A DNA stretch of 64,000 nt from Anaeromicropila herbilytica (GTDB lineage Bacteria > Bacillota > Clostridia > Lachnospirales > Lachnospiraceae). Below are positions 1 to 8,696 of this stretch, piece after piece. How positions within the stretch are numbered: position 1 is the stretch's first letter; every line of letters starts with the position of its first letter. The stretch spans positions 2,519,001 to 2,583,000 of the forward strand of contig NZ_AP024169.1 of the NCBI RefSeq assembly GCF_016591975.1, given 5' to 3'. The notes beneath the pieces are model-generated. The model searched no databases and was not told where the DNA came from. It saw only the letters and a list, made by a program, of their open reading frames with translations. The position numbers and the translations under genes were made by a program.

Positions 1-674
1 TCTTTTTCCATACTTGCAATTACTTCTGGAATTCTAGAATCGTTAGCATGCGCATGGAATGCTGCATATAAATCAAGTTCAGAATTTTCTTCAATCTCTA
101 CGCCTAGATTGTATAATTGCTTGATTGGCGCATTACAAGCTAAGAAGTCTTGAGGACGAGGTCCAAAAGAGATAATTTTAAGATTATTAAGTCCTAATAT
201 AGCAGTAGCAACTGGTTCGAATTCCTTAATCATATCTGCAACTTCACTTGCAGTTCCTACTGGATATTCTGGTATGTATGCTTTTAGATTACGAAGAGCT
301 AGATTATAGCTTGCATTAAGCATTCCACAATATGCATCTCCACGTCCATTAATTAAGTTATCTCCTGTTTCTTCAGCTGCAGCTACAAACATAACTGGCC
401 CATTAAATTTTTTGGCTAATAAAGTTTCTGCTGTCTCTGGTCCAAAATTACCAAGGTAAACAACAAGTGCATTTACCTCTGCTTTTTTTACTTCTTGAAG
501 TGCTTTTTCCATATCTAGTTCATTTTCTACTGCTGTAGAACATTCATAAATATCAAGATTTATTTTTCTACAAGCGTCGACTACTGCTTTTCTACGATTG
601 ATAGATAACTCCATAGGGAAGCAATCTCTACTTACTGCTACGATTCCTAATTTTACTTGTGGTATATTGTTCAT
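1..674 (-). CDS. L-fucose/L-arabinose isomerase-family protein (partial, C-terminus outside window)
   Basis: About 224 N-terminal codons of a sugar isomerase-like protein that runs off the left edge. It starts at ATG 674-672 with GGAGG about 6 bases upstream. The sequence opens MNNIPQVKLGIVAVSRDCFP and contains an EETGDNLINGRGDAYCGM segment, typical of proteins annotated as L-fucose isomerase-like, the FucI/AraA fold that interconverts aldoses and ketoses. The active-site acidic residues lie in the missing C-terminal part, so the substrate cannot be set. Next to a secreted GH5 enzyme, a role in plant-polysaccharide sugar use is plausible. The family call is from memory of such proteins. Confidence 0.7.
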   Translation of the reverse strand, partial: MNNIPQVKLGIVAVSRDCFPMELSINRRKAVVDACRKINLDIYECSTAVENELDMEKALQEVKKAEVNALVVYLGNFGPETAETLLAKKFNGPVMFVAAAEETGDNLINGRGDAYCGMLNASYNLALRNLKAYIPEYPVGTASEVADMIKEFEPVATAILGLNNLKIISFGPRPQDFLACNAPIKQLYNLGVEIEENSELDLYAAFHAHANDSRIPEVIASMEK

Positions 675-765
675 AACGAATCCTCCATATGTTTTGCTTC
701 ATAATTAATTTAATAGATATACAATATATCTCTAAATTACGTACTTTATTTTAAATTTCAACTAT

Positions 766-796
766 ATTATACCACACTTATATCATGGATGATATA
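766..796 (-). promoter_or_regulatory. Promoter with palindromic operator candidate upstream of the isomerase
   Basis: On the minus strand an extended -10 (TGG then TATAAT, 771-766) is preceded by a 17-base spacer. The -35 region falls inside a perfect inverted repeat TATATCAT-GG-ATGATATA (779-796). A palindrome over the -35 is the usual position for a repressor site. The regulator is unknown. Confidence 0.4.
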
Positions 797-894
797 CATT
801 TATTTAGTTATTAAACTATATATTTTTATAAATATATATAGTTAGTACCCACTCTCTTTTACTAAGAAGTATACGGTCCCTTACTACTACCTTC

Positions 895-2181
895 TTACTT
901 TTTTAGAACCTCACCTAATTGCTTTGGTAATAAAGGATCATAAAATGTACAAGTAAGACGATCATAATATTGACCTGGGATGTCCCATATCATTGGGCAG
1001 ATTCCACGATCATAAGCTTCTTTACATACTGAGGTTAAATATAGTCGAACCATATCTGTCGTTTTATTCTTTTTATTCACACCATATTCACCAAGAATTA
1101 CTGGAATTCCCTTATCAATAAAGTGTGTTTTCATCATATCCATATTGCTTCTTAATTCAGCAACATCTTGCTTAGTCCCCCAAGTAGGCTGCGCCTTACC
1201 CCAATCGGCATCTTTATCTAATATTGTAAAGGTAGATGGAGTATAGTAATGTACAGATACTGCACATCTTTTTTCTGGATCATTTGGCATCTTAAAGAGT
1301 GGATCGCATGTCCATTTAATATCTGTTGCACAACCAGAAATGAGTAAATGACGTTTTTCATTATTCCCTCCTGCAGCTCTGATAACATCTACGAAGGATT
1401 GATTGATCTTATTCAAAATATCATATACCTTTTCTTTTGCTTTTGTATCATTCCCATAAGGATCCCATACCTCTTTATACACGCCTTCCTCATTGTAGGA
1501 TTCAAATATTAGATGATCTCCATACTTTGCAAAACGCGAACCAATTTGTTTCCAAATGCTTTGATACTTTTTCATACAATTCTCATAATCACCAGTGAAG
1601 AATCCTTTAAACCATCCATTGTCATAATGAATATTTATTACTACATACATATCATCGTCTAATGCATAATTAGTTACCTCTTCAACACGGTTCATTAGTA
1701 CAGGGTTAATGGTGTAATCTTTCGCCATAAAGTTTGACCAAGCTACCGGAATTCGTACGGAGTGAAAACCAGCATCACGAACACCATCAATCATTTTCTT
1801 CGTAATCATGGGACTTTGCCAAGAGGTCTCATAATATTTTGGATCCATTATTTTTGTCTTAGGAATCCATGCATCCAAAGTATTACCAAGATTCCAACCT
1901 ATCCCCATATCTTTCACTAGGTCCATCGTAGTCATGTCTCTCATTACATTCTTATTTGGATTTGGTGTAGCTTCTTTATCACTTTCTTTAGTAGTCTCTG
2001 TCGCTTCTTTATCATCTGTTGTTTTTACACTGTCAGCTTTTGCAGTTACTGATGTACTTTCCTTTTGTGTAGATACAGTCTTGTCCTCTTTTGACTCATT
2101 TCCCCTTGAGCAAGCTGTAACTAGACTGATTATAAGAACTAGAACAGTGAACAATGCAGTTATTTTATTGATTTTTTTCAT
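895..2181 (-). CDS. Secreted GH5 family glycoside hydrolase (endoglucanase-like lipoprotein)
   Basis: 428 residues. Residues 1-24 form a lipoprotein signal peptide with lipobox LVTAC, so the enzyme should be tethered to the membrane outside the cell. Residues about 27-75 are a low-complexity Ser/Thr/Lys/Glu linker. The catalytic (beta/alpha)8 barrel follows, with GH5 landmarks: NLGNTLDA, SVRIPVAW, acid/base Glu in SYNEEG (the usual NEP reads NEE here), a VHYY segment, and nucleophile Glu in VILGEYGVN. GH5 enzymes cleave beta-1,4-glucans or mannans by a retaining mechanism; the exact substrate cannot be read from the sequence. The start is supported by GGAGAAAG upstream. It is monocistronic, and its start side faces a divergent small membrane gene. 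Confidence 0.88.
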   Translation of the reverse strand: MKKINKITALFTVLVLIISLVTACSRGNESKEDKTVSTQKESTSVTAKADSVKTTDDKEATETTKESDKEATPNPNKNVMRDMTTMDLVKDMGIGWNLGNTLDAWIPKTKIMDPKYYETSWQSPMITKKMIDGVRDAGFHSVRIPVAWSNFMAKDYTINPVLMNRVEEVTNYALDDDMYVVINIHYDNGWFKGFFTGDYENCMKKYQSIWKQIGSRFAKYGDHLIFESYNEEGVYKEVWDPYGNDTKAKEKVYDILNKINQSFVDVIRAAGGNNEKRHLLISGCATDIKWTCDPLFKMPNDPEKRCAVSVHYYTPSTFTILDKDADWGKAQPTWGTKQDVAELRSNMDMMKTHFIDKGIPVILGEYGVNKKNKTTDMVRLYLTSVCKEAYDRGICPMIWDIPGQYYDRLTCTFYDPLLPKQLGEVLKK

Positions 2182-2279
2182 TCTTTCTCCAATCTGACGT
2201 CCTTGACGACATTTCTGTTCTTAATTACTAACTGGGTGAATACATAACTCCTTCCATGTTAATTTCTCCTTTAGTAAGC

Positions 2280-2301
2280 AAACTTACCAATTTGTAAGTT
2301 T
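2280..2301. promoter_or_regulatory. Inverted repeat (operator candidate) between divergent genes
   Basis: AAACTTAC-CAATTT-GTAAGTTT is a perfect 8-base inverted repeat with a 6-base centre. It lies in the shared upstream region of the GH5 gene (-) and the small membrane protein (+), about 100 bases from either start. There is no T-run, so a regulator-binding site is more likely than a terminator. Confidence 0.35.
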
Positions 2302-2417
2302 AAGCTTTTAATTGTAAGGTAAATCGATGGTTCTCTAGTTTGAATTCCTGTATGATTAGTTCATAAGGTTGATACAAAAACAAACATTAAAAATTAAATA
2401 TTAAAGGAGATTGTATT

Positions 2418-2597
2418 ATGAAGACATTAACAAAAATTTTAAAAGTGATTATTATCTTATGTGGAGCATTAGTAGCAGGAGCTACAGTTGGATGTATATG
2501 TAACATTATCAATATTCCTACAACAACAGTAGCTATCATACTAGCATGTTCTGTAGCAAGTTGCTTCTCTTATAAAAAGAAGGAAGTACTAGCATAA
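2418..2597 (+). CDS. Small hydrophobic membrane protein, 59 aa
   Basis: ATG at 2418 has AAAGGAGA seven bases upstream, and the frame closes with TAA at 2595. The product (MKTLTKILKVIIILCGALV... ending SYKKKEVLA) has two hydrophobic stretches, about residues 8-28 and 36-50, a Cys-rich centre and a basic C-terminus: a small two-span or hairpin membrane protein. It is followed at once by a convincing terminator on the same strand, which supports a real transcription unit. It is the only ordinary chromosomal gene on the plus strand here. No family was recognised. Being under 60 codons, it is easily missed. Confidence 0.65.
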   Translation: MKTLTKILKVIIILCGALVAGATVGCICNIINIPTTTVAIILACSVASCFSYKKKEVLA

Positions 2598-2635
2598 AAA
2601 AGTTTTTATCATTAATTAAAATTGTACCACCACAT

Positions 2636-2701
2636 GACTTGGCGTATATATAATAACTCAAATCATATTAAATTGTGTTATTGTGTACTCCAAGTCTTTT
2701 T
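2636..2701 (+). terminator. Rho-independent terminator of the small membrane gene
   Basis: Arms GACTTGGcGTA (2636-2646) and TACtCCAAGTC (2686-2696), followed by TTTTT. It lies 39 bases after the 59-aa gene. Confidence 0.75.
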
Positions 2702-2830
2702 GTTCTCACTCTTATTTTTTAAAAATATCATTCATGGTATACCATATTATACCATATTTATCAGTTGAATAGATAACATTTATTTACTCAGTAAACTATT
2801 CTTTTTATTATCTTTTTATTATCATCTTTA

Positions 2831-3523
2831 TCATTTTTTATTAATCTTTTGAGTCCAACGATAATGTCCCACTATTTCATAATTATCAATATTATTTGCT
2901 TCCTTAGCACCTGAACCATTATGATGTATGATAAAAGGGATTCCATCTTTATTTCTTTTATCCGAGCAGATAGCAATGTGTTTTGTAAATACTACAATAT
3001 CTCCCGCTTGCCATTCTTCGGGATTGCTGAAATCAGTTGTTAATATTTCCGCATTTCTATCAAAAAAGACTTTTAGATTCTTCACCCTTCGAAAATCGAT
3101 ATTGGGATCTGGCTTATCTATCATGTTGTACGAATCTAGGTTCTCTTTAATATCTTTATCTACCATGTCTTTCAAATGGTATCCTGCGTTCTCAAATGCA
3201 TTCCATATGACATCTGTACACACACCATATCCCTTCTTCGGATAACCACCTTCATAATATGCGCTTTTATATATTGGTTTTGTGGTGATATAAGATTTGG
3301 CACCTTCGAACAGATCAGTGTAATCATCTATGCCATCTTTGTCTTCGTCGTGGCTTGATTTGATTTCCTTTATATGAAGTTCAGTGGCTGTAAATGGTAT
3401 CGGCGAATGCAGCTTAGGTGTGATTTTCTTGCTATATAATATATAAGACAATATCAATGTGATTACTAAAATAACTAATATGATACATACTATACTTGTT
3501 TTCTTGCTAGACTTTGTTCTCAT
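2831..3523 (-). CDS. DUF1287 family membrane-anchored protein
   Basis: The open frame reaches 3586, but GAGGAGG lies 14 bases before an ATG at 3523 (11 bases before a TTG at 3526), so I place the start there, giving about 230 residues. After a short basic stretch there is one transmembrane segment, then an extracytoplasmic domain with DUF1287 landmarks: DVIWNAF, WQAGDIVVF, HIAICSDKR, HHNGSGA and a terminal GHYRW. DUF1287 resembles NlpC/P60-type cysteine hydrolases (a Cys in GVCTDV, then His and an Asn/His pair), so a cell-wall or peptide hydrolase role is possible but not shown. No partner gene is adjacent. Confidence 0.75.
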   Translation of the reverse strand: MRTKSSKKTSIVCIILVILVITLILSYILYSKKITPKLHSPIPFTATELHIKEIKSSHDEDKDGIDDYTDLFEGAKSYITTKPIYKSAYYEGGYPKKGYGVCTDVIWNAFENAGYHLKDMVDKDIKENLDSYNMIDKPDPNIDFRRVKNLKVFFDRNAEILTTDFSNPEEWQAGDIVVFTKHIAICSDKRNKDGIPFIIHHNGSGAKEANNIDNYEIVGHYRWTQKINKK

Positions 3524-3685
3524 CAATTTTCTTTCATCCTCCTCAGATCCTTTTAGTGGCGTAACACCTATATATTTACATCTCATTATATCATTTAAAT
3601 ATCTGTGTAATAATTAAGAATTTACTTACATTTTTTTAATTTATTATTTATCAAGAATCTAACGTCAACCTTACGAAATAGAAAA

Positions 3686-3709
3686 AACCGGATTGATATC
3701 AACCCGGTT
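3686..3709 (-). terminator. Terminator of the HD-GYP gene
   Basis: On the minus strand AACCGG-GTTGATATCAAT-CCGGTT is followed by a T-run (TTTTC). It lies about 70 bases after the stop at 3783. Confidence 0.75.
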
Positions 3710-3782
3710 ATCCTTGTTTCTATTCGATTTAAGAAGTGCTCATATTATTAAATAGCTTGTATTTAGCAAAATAGGCAACACC

Positions 3783-4925
3783 TTAAAGTATTTGTTTTGC
3801 TTTTAATAGAATCTGTGCATCAATCTCGCCCTTTTCAACCATTGTATCCATTATCCTCCACACATCGCTTTTTTCCATTCCAATTCGATAAGGCCTAGAT
3901 TCAGTTAATGCCTGATAAATATCGCAAATTCCCATGATACGCTCTTGTTGTCCTAGCATATCTCCAGTACAATGCAATGGATATCCACTTCCGTTTAATT
4001 TTTCGTGATGATTTGCAGCTATTTCAGTAATACGTTCAAACCCTTTTACTTGTTGTAATATAAGACGTGTGTAATAAGTGTGTTTATTTATTTCATACCG
4101 TTCCTCTGTCGTTAATGGGCCTGGTTTTTCAATGATATCTGTAGGTACAATTAATTTTCCAATATCATGCAGCAACCCTGCAATATACATTTCATGCTGC
4201 ATATTCTCATCATACTCTAAAAACTGACTCATCTTTAAAGCAAGTTCTGCGATACCTATAGAATGTCGATATGTAAAATGGCTACGATTATCAATAATTT
4301 CAGAAAATGCATAAGCATATTTCTCTACGAAATCATAATCTAAATACCTTGATTCAACTTTAATTTTTTCGTTCAAAATAGGATTAAAATCATGATTAAA
4401 ATAATCCAATAGGAAAAACTCCTTATGAGTTAATGAAACAAATGCATCAATAATTTCCTGCCTGAAGTATCTTTTCTTACTCTCAATCCATTGACTGATC
4501 TGATCCATAAGAAGTACATCATTCTTTCTAATAGACGAGAAATGAATATCAAATGTATTTGCAAAACATATAATTTGCGACTCTATGGGAATCTCGGTTC
4601 CTTTTTTTCCAAATGGTCCACTTCCATCATAAAATTCGTGGTGATACAACACAAACTCAGCTAGTTTATCCTCTACTGGTAAAGCAAGAACTATTTTCTT
4701 CCCAGCTTGGCAGTGTTTTCGTATATCATAATAATCTCCTGCTCCGATATCATGAAGCATCGCTGAATAATACAAATCTTTTTTGTTATCAGCCGAGAGC
4801 CCAATTTCACTTGCAATCATATAAGCTGCATATGCAACATGTTTGGAGTGTGAAAAATACGACTTTTCAGCAACATCAAGTGCATACGATAGCCCTTCTA
4901 TTAATTTTCTTTCGTTTATCTTCAA
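3783..4925 (-). CDS. HD-GYP domain phosphohydrolase with tandem HD domains
   Basis: 380 residues, TTG start with AAGGAG six bases upstream. Two HD-type domains in tandem. The first (about 15-170) keeps HSKHVAYAAY, LHDIGAG and HHEFYDGSGP, so its GYP part is altered. The second (about 215-375) has the full signature: RHSIGIAELA, LLHDIGKLIVP and HHEKLNGSGYP. HD-GYP proteins usually hydrolyse cyclic di-GMP or related dinucleotides using a metal centre. No receiver or PAS sensor domain is attached, so the input signal is unclear. Single gene with its own terminator. The second domain is probably catalytic and the first degenerate or regulatory (inference). Confidence 0.85.
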   Translation of the reverse strand: MKINERKLIEGLSYALDVAEKSYFSHSKHVAYAAYMIASEIGLSADNKKDLYYSAMLHDIGAGDYYDIRKHCQAGKKIVLALPVEDKLAEFVLYHHEFYDGSGPFGKKGTEIPIESQIICFANTFDIHFSSIRKNDVLLMDQISQWIESKKRYFRQEIIDAFVSLTHKEFFLLDYFNHDFNPILNEKIKVESRYLDYDFVEKYAYAFSEIIDNRSHFTYRHSIGIAELALKMSQFLEYDENMQHEMYIAGLLHDIGKLIVPTDIIEKPGPLTTEERYEINKHTYYTRLILQQVKGFERITEIAANHHEKLNGSGYPLHCTGDMLGQQERIMGICDIYQALTESRPYRIGMEKSDVWRIMDTMVEKGEIDAQILLKAKQIL

Positions 4926-5064
4926 AATATTCTCCTTGGAATCTATAAATATTGTGCTAATGTATAAACTGCACTTACATTATAACATATCTATGACTTG
5001 GAGTGGTATACATCTGCAATTAAACTATTTATTTTATCTTAGTAGATAGCAAACTCCTCTTGCA

Positions 5065-5826
5065 TTATTCCAATGAACTCTTACTATCCCAATGATGAAA
5101 CCACAGAATGCTAAGTATCAATATTACGCCACTTGATACAATTGCAATCAGTATCCCATTATGAAAATCAGCTCTTAGTAATAGATAGTTACTTACACTT
5201 AATTGTTTAAGTGATATATAATCAACAAAACGGGCACTCCAACTATATGGTATGATCTTCCACCATTTATCTCCAATACCTGTTAACATAAGAGCTTCTA
5301 TTAAGCTACCAACAATTCCAAGTCCAATTGAAACTCCTTTACCAAATCTAAAGCTTAAAACTAGATGTATTATATACAACATAACATTCCCAATAAATAG
5401 AACGAAAAAGATTTCTATATAAGTTACTATTGGAAAATTTTTTTGTCTTACAAAACATTGAATCCCTACATCAAAAATACCAAGTGCTAATATTAATGCA
5501 CCAATTTCTAAAAATAATAACGTAATTATCTTACTTATAAATGGAAGCGCTCTATTCTTTGTTCTCGTAAGCATCTCTTGAAAGTTACCTGCTTGCTCCT
5601 CTACTGACATTACCATTGCACATAATAAACCAATCAAGATAGGAAACGCAATTGCTAATGCTTCATAAAAAGCACTTATTTCATTAAAAGTATCTTTAGG
5701 AGCCGTTTTATAATACAGTAAAAATGATACTGCTCCTATCATTGGAACGAATAGATGGATACGTAGAAGAGACGTTTTTCTTAATTTATATAGATCAGCG
5801 CAAATTAATCTTAATAACACCACCAT
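5065..5826 (-). CDS. Lantibiotic-immunity-type ABC transporter permease (LanG-like)
   Basis: 253 residues with six predicted membrane segments and a cytoplasmic N-terminus (ICADLYKLRKTS), like the ABC-2 permeases of the LanEFG self-protection family. It is the last gene of a three-gene operon. Its ribosome site GGGGAGG is contained in the last codons of the preceding permease, so the two are translationally coupled. Together with the ATPase and sister permease it should export or expel membrane-active peptides. No lanthipeptide precursor or modification enzyme is in the window, so it more likely defends against outside peptides. Confidence 0.75.
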   Translation of the reverse strand: MVVLLRLICADLYKLRKTSLLRIHLFVPMIGAVSFLLYYKTAPKDTFNEISAFYEALAIAFPILIGLLCAMVMSVEEQAGNFQEMLTRTKNRALPFISKIITLLFLEIGALILALGIFDVGIQCFVRQKNFPIVTYIEIFFVLFIGNVMLYIIHLVLSFRFGKGVSIGLGIVGSLIEALMLTGIGDKWWKIIPYSWSARFVDYISLKQLSVSNYLLLRADFHNGILIAIVSSGVILILSILWFHHWDSKSSLE

Positions 5827-6558
5827 CTATTCAACCTCCCCTTTGGAATATTGATGTGAAGTATACATAGTAAGAATAATAAAAAGCGTTATAGCTAGGA
5901 TAAGCGTTATTCCCATACCATTTTTATTTAATAATGGATCATTTGCTTTTGCCATCAGTCCATTTGGTAATATACCTAGTATTGGACACATCAATCTTGT
6001 TGTCCAACTATAAGGACATAGATACCAAAGAGATTTATCAACAACTAATACTCCAATCATAACTCCTACCATACTATTTATCATGATAGTAACAAAAAGT
6101 CCAAATCTCTTTACCAATAATAAGCAAAACGGGATCTGCCATATAGAAGTAATTGCTATTACTACGGAAGCAATCATTACTCTACCAAATGTAATAACAA
6201 TAGAACGAGGTGCAATAAGATAACCACTAAAAGATCCTACACAAACTAACATACAAACAATAAATAAATAGCAACAAACTAATATTATTTTTGCTGTCCA
6301 TATCTTCTTAATTGATATAGGTAAGGAAAATAATGCTCTATATTTTAACTTCTTTACTTCCTTTTCCTGTACAAATGCACACATTAATGAGATACAGCCA
6401 GCTGCTAAAAATGTATACCACCAATTCAAAGCTTCAGCTTGAAAACAAAGTGGCGAGCTAAGAGCAAGTAATATAGTGATGATTGGTGCTAGATAAATTA
6501 ATCTTCTTACCAAAGTATTCTTATATTTTAGATGTTCTGCTTTTAAATATTGAATCAT
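5827..6558 (-). CDS. Lantibiotic-immunity-type ABC transporter permease (LanE/MutE-like)
   Basis: 243 residues, about six transmembrane helices. It starts YLKAEHLKYKNT, a typical LanE/LanG opening, and keeps the CPYSWTTRL stretch that its partner also has (IPYSWSARF), showing the two permeases are diverged paralogues. The start is one base after the ATPase stop, with the ribosome site inside the ATPase C-terminal codons, so expression is coupled. Substrate unknown; cationic peptides such as bacitracin or lantibiotics are the usual substrates of the family. Confidence 0.75.
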   Translation of the reverse strand: MIQYLKAEHLKYKNTLVRRLIYLAPIITILLALSSPLCFQAEALNWWYTFLAAGCISLMCAFVQEKEVKKLKYRALFSLPISIKKIWTAKIILVCCYLFIVCMLVCVGSFSGYLIAPRSIVITFGRVMIASVVIAITSIWQIPFCLLLVKRFGLFVTIMINSMVGVMIGVLVVDKSLWYLCPYSWTTRLMCPILGILPNGLMAKANDPLLNKNGMGITLILAITLFIILTMYTSHQYSKGEVE

Positions 6559-6559
6559 C

Positions 6560-7267
6560 TTACTCTTCTCCCCTCTTGTTATTCTCTACAACACGTAAGA
6601 AAAGAGTTTCTAAATCATCTTCTTTACCAATTGCTGCTTCATAGCCTAATCTTCCATTTGCAATGATACCGATATGATCTGCAATTAGCTCCACTTCGGA
6701 TAATATATGGCTTGATAAAATTACTGTTATTCCTTGTTCTGGGAAGGTATGTATTAACTTTCTTAGGTCTTTAATTCCAATAGGATCAAGCCCATTGGTT
6801 GGTTCATCAAGAATTAATAATTTAGGTTTATTAAGTAATGCAATTGCTATTCCGAGACGCTGTTTCATTCCAAGAGAAAATTGACCAGACTTCTTCTTCC
6901 CTGTATTGGTTAAATCAACGATCTCTAGCACCTCATCAATTCTTGATTCATTTAACCCAAGCATAATTGTTCTGACTTTTAAGTTCTCTCTAGCCGTTAG
7001 ATTTTCATATAAAGGTGGCGATTCAATTAATGCTCCAATATTAGCTAGATCACTTCTACTCCATTTATGGTCGTTAAAATAAATATCGCCACTACTGGGA
7101 ATAAACATCCCAGTAATCATTTTTAATAGAGTTGATTTACCTGCCCCATTCGGTCCAAGTAACCCATATACCGAATGTTCTTTTACTGATATCGTGATAT
7201 TATCTGCAGCTTTGTATCCTTTAAAAGTTTTACTTAAGTTTTTGGTTTGTAATATATAATTGTTCAT
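6560..7267 (-). CDS. ABC transporter ATP-binding protein, LanF/BcrA type
   Basis: 235 residues. Walker A GPNGAGKST (about 39-47), signature SLGMKQRLGIA, Walker B LLILDEPTNGLDP and switch His in SSHILSE. Where most ABC ATPases have a Q-loop this one reads ALIESPPLYENLT, the Glu-containing E-loop typical of LanF immunity ATPases. First gene of the three-gene operon with two permeases. It powers export of peptide antibiotics in characterised relatives. No two-component system adjoins it. A direct repeat sits just upstream of the start. Confidence 0.85.
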   Translation of the reverse strand: MNNYILQTKNLSKTFKGYKAADNITISVKEHSVYGLLGPNGAGKSTLLKMITGMFIPSSGDIYFNDHKWSRSDLANIGALIESPPLYENLTARENLKVRTIMLGLNESRIDEVLEIVDLTNTGKKKSGQFSLGMKQRLGIAIALLNKPKLLILDEPTNGLDPIGIKDLRKLIHTFPEQGITVILSSHILSEVELIADHIGIIANGRLGYEAAIGKEDDLETLFLRVVENNKRGEE

Positions 7268-7288
7268 ATCATCATCCTTTCTTTTGAT

Positions 7289-7312
7289 ATTGTAAAGGAT
7301 AATTGTAAGGAT
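7289..7312 (-). promoter_or_regulatory. Direct repeat upstream of the ABC operon
   Basis: On the plus strand ATTGTAAAGGAT (7289-7300) and ATTGTAAGGAT (7302-7312) form a tandem direct repeat directly before the ATPase start region. The 13-base spacing is about 1.2 helical turns, which could suit a regulator bound to one face. Inference only. Confidence 0.25.
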
Positions 7313-7337
7313 TTTATAAGGTTTTTAGTTTTGTATT

Positions 7338-7386
7338 AAAAAAGGCTGATGTTAAACTTTTAAGATAAGTTTAACATCAGCCTTTT
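7338..7386. terminator. Bidirectional terminator hairpin
   Basis: Arms of about 20 bases, AAAAAAGGCTGATGTTAAAC at 7338 pairing with GTTTAACATCAGCCTTTT ending 7386, around a short loop. A-tract on one side and T-tract on the other, so it can end transcription of the gene at 7522-7971 and insulate the ABC operon. Confidence 0.8.
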
Positions 7387-7521
7387 ATGATACAATAATA
7401 GCTACACTATACTACAATATCAATTTGTAATGGAAATCGTTATATATCTGGTAAATATCTAAATTGAGATATAATATTCTACTTCAAAACGATTTGTTTA
7501 CTATTCGTTAAGCATATTATA

Positions 7522-7971
7522 TTACTTAAGTAACTCTATCTTTTTTAGTACATGCTGAATATCTTTAATGATAAGTGACTGCATACTGCTTTTATATACT
7601 AGAGGATTTGCATTGTGTAAAGCTTTTATTATGCATTCTATTAAATCTTGTTTATATTCAGCGATGATAGGGAGCGCTTGAATACATTGTCTTGCTGTAA
7701 TTGATTTATCATCCATGATATGTTTTAGATAGTCGTCAATTATCTCGTCAATCTTGTTATCCTTATCCCATTTGGCATTATTTGCAATTAAAATAATGCC
7801 TCTTGTTCGGATATATGAGTTCGGATCAGCTAACAAATCTACGAAAGTATTAAAGTATGGATAAACTAGTTCAGAACTCATACTTTCACTTTCAAGTTGT
7901 TTTAGACACTGATATGCATATTTATTGTCTTTATCTCTTAAACCTTCGACTAATTCATTTATATTATTCAT
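7522..7971 (-). CDS. HEAT/ARM-repeat-like small protein
   Basis: 149 residues from the ATG at 7971 (GGTGA upstream; an in-frame GTG three codons earlier is less well placed). It is all-helical by appearance, with repeated amphipathic pairs such as IRTRGIILIANNAKW, TARQCIQALPIIAEY and PLVYKSSMQSL spaced about 35-40 residues, as in HEAT/armadillo solenoids or SMI/DNA-alkylation-repeat-type proteins. No catalytic motif. Function unknown; a protein-binding scaffold is the usual role. Single gene with a downstream terminator. Confidence 0.5.
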   Translation of the reverse strand: MNNINELVEGLRDKDNKYAYQCLKQLESESMSSELVYPYFNTFVDLLADPNSYIRTRGIILIANNAKWDKDNKIDEIIDDYLKHIMDDKSITARQCIQALPIIAEYKQDLIECIIKALHNANPLVYKSSMQSLIIKDIQHVLKKIELLK

Positions 7972-8068
7972 TATATTCACCGCTTATCAAATTTGTATTT
8001 CTATATTATATATTATATAAATTTTGGCTACCTATCACTACCAGATTGAAACATTTAATATGTAATTA

Positions 8069-8617
8069 CTATACACTATCCCTAATATCAGGAAAACGAC
8101 TTTTTAAAAATACACTATAACTTAAATCAGGACTATCTTTCAAACTATTATCTTTAATTTCTGATTGTATTGTTCTATAGATAAAAGATATCATCTTTGT
8201 ATCCAACGTATCATATCTTTGAATAATCAGTTCACCTTGTTTCTCGTACTCTAATAGAATCTTATAAATATCAGTAAACACCGTACATTTTTCAATTGGT
8301 ACTGGTTTTGGGTAGGTAATAGCACAATTAATATTGGTAGGATTATGAAGAACATCAATCATGCTGCATTCATATAAATACCCAGTTTTTCCGCTATACA
8401 CATCAGCTAACGCATCTGGGTAATACTCGGTATAAATAGGTATACCAGCCTGACTAAAACCATAGGGGAACCAATTAAATGGTCTTTCCACTACATGAAC
8501 CATATAAAAAGAAGCCACTACCGAATTCGTAGAAAAATATATATATGGTTCCTCGTGTTCTGATACATGCGGTAAGAGTATTTCTAATCCCTTTTCTGAG
8601 CTTCCATGATAATACAA
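8069..8617 (-). CDS. Hypothetical protein, possible ADP-ribosyltransferase-like fold
   Basis: 182 residues, TTG start with GAGGAAGGTG upstream. It opens YYHGSSEKGLEILLP and continues EPYIYFSTNSVVASFYM. An HG-S/T near the N-terminus followed by a Y-x-Y-x-S-T strand and an Ala/Tyr helix resembles the NAD-binding core of small ADP-ribosyltransferase-like proteins such as rifampin ADP-ribosyltransferase and DUF952-type folds. I see no certain catalytic Glu pair, so this is only a structural guess. In a region rich in antibiotic-modifying families such an activity would fit. Otherwise uncharacterised. Confidence 0.4.
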   Translation of the reverse strand: MYYHGSSEKGLEILLPHVSEHEEPYIYFSTNSVVASFYMVHVVERPFNWFPYGFSQAGIPIYTEYYPDALADVYSGKTGYLYECSMIDVLHNPTNINCAITYPKPVPIEKCTVFTDIYKILLEYEKQGELIIQRYDTLDTKMISFIYRTIQSEIKDNSLKDSPDLSYSVFLKSRFPDIRDSV

Positions 8618-8696
8618 TTCACTTCACCTTCCTCTGTAAGTTTATATAAATAATTCTAATAAAGCAATAAAGACTTGTACATTTACTCGCAACTAT

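Noticed and set aside
1934..2197. 87-codon plus-strand frame opposite the GH5 signal and linker
   Set aside because: Its composition mirrors the Ser/Thr/Lys linker on the other strand; no ribosome site.
7338..7386. Riboswitch upstream of the ABC operon
   Set aside because: It is a simple long perfect hairpin with A and T tracts, i.e. a bidirectional terminator, without any aptamer-like conserved core.
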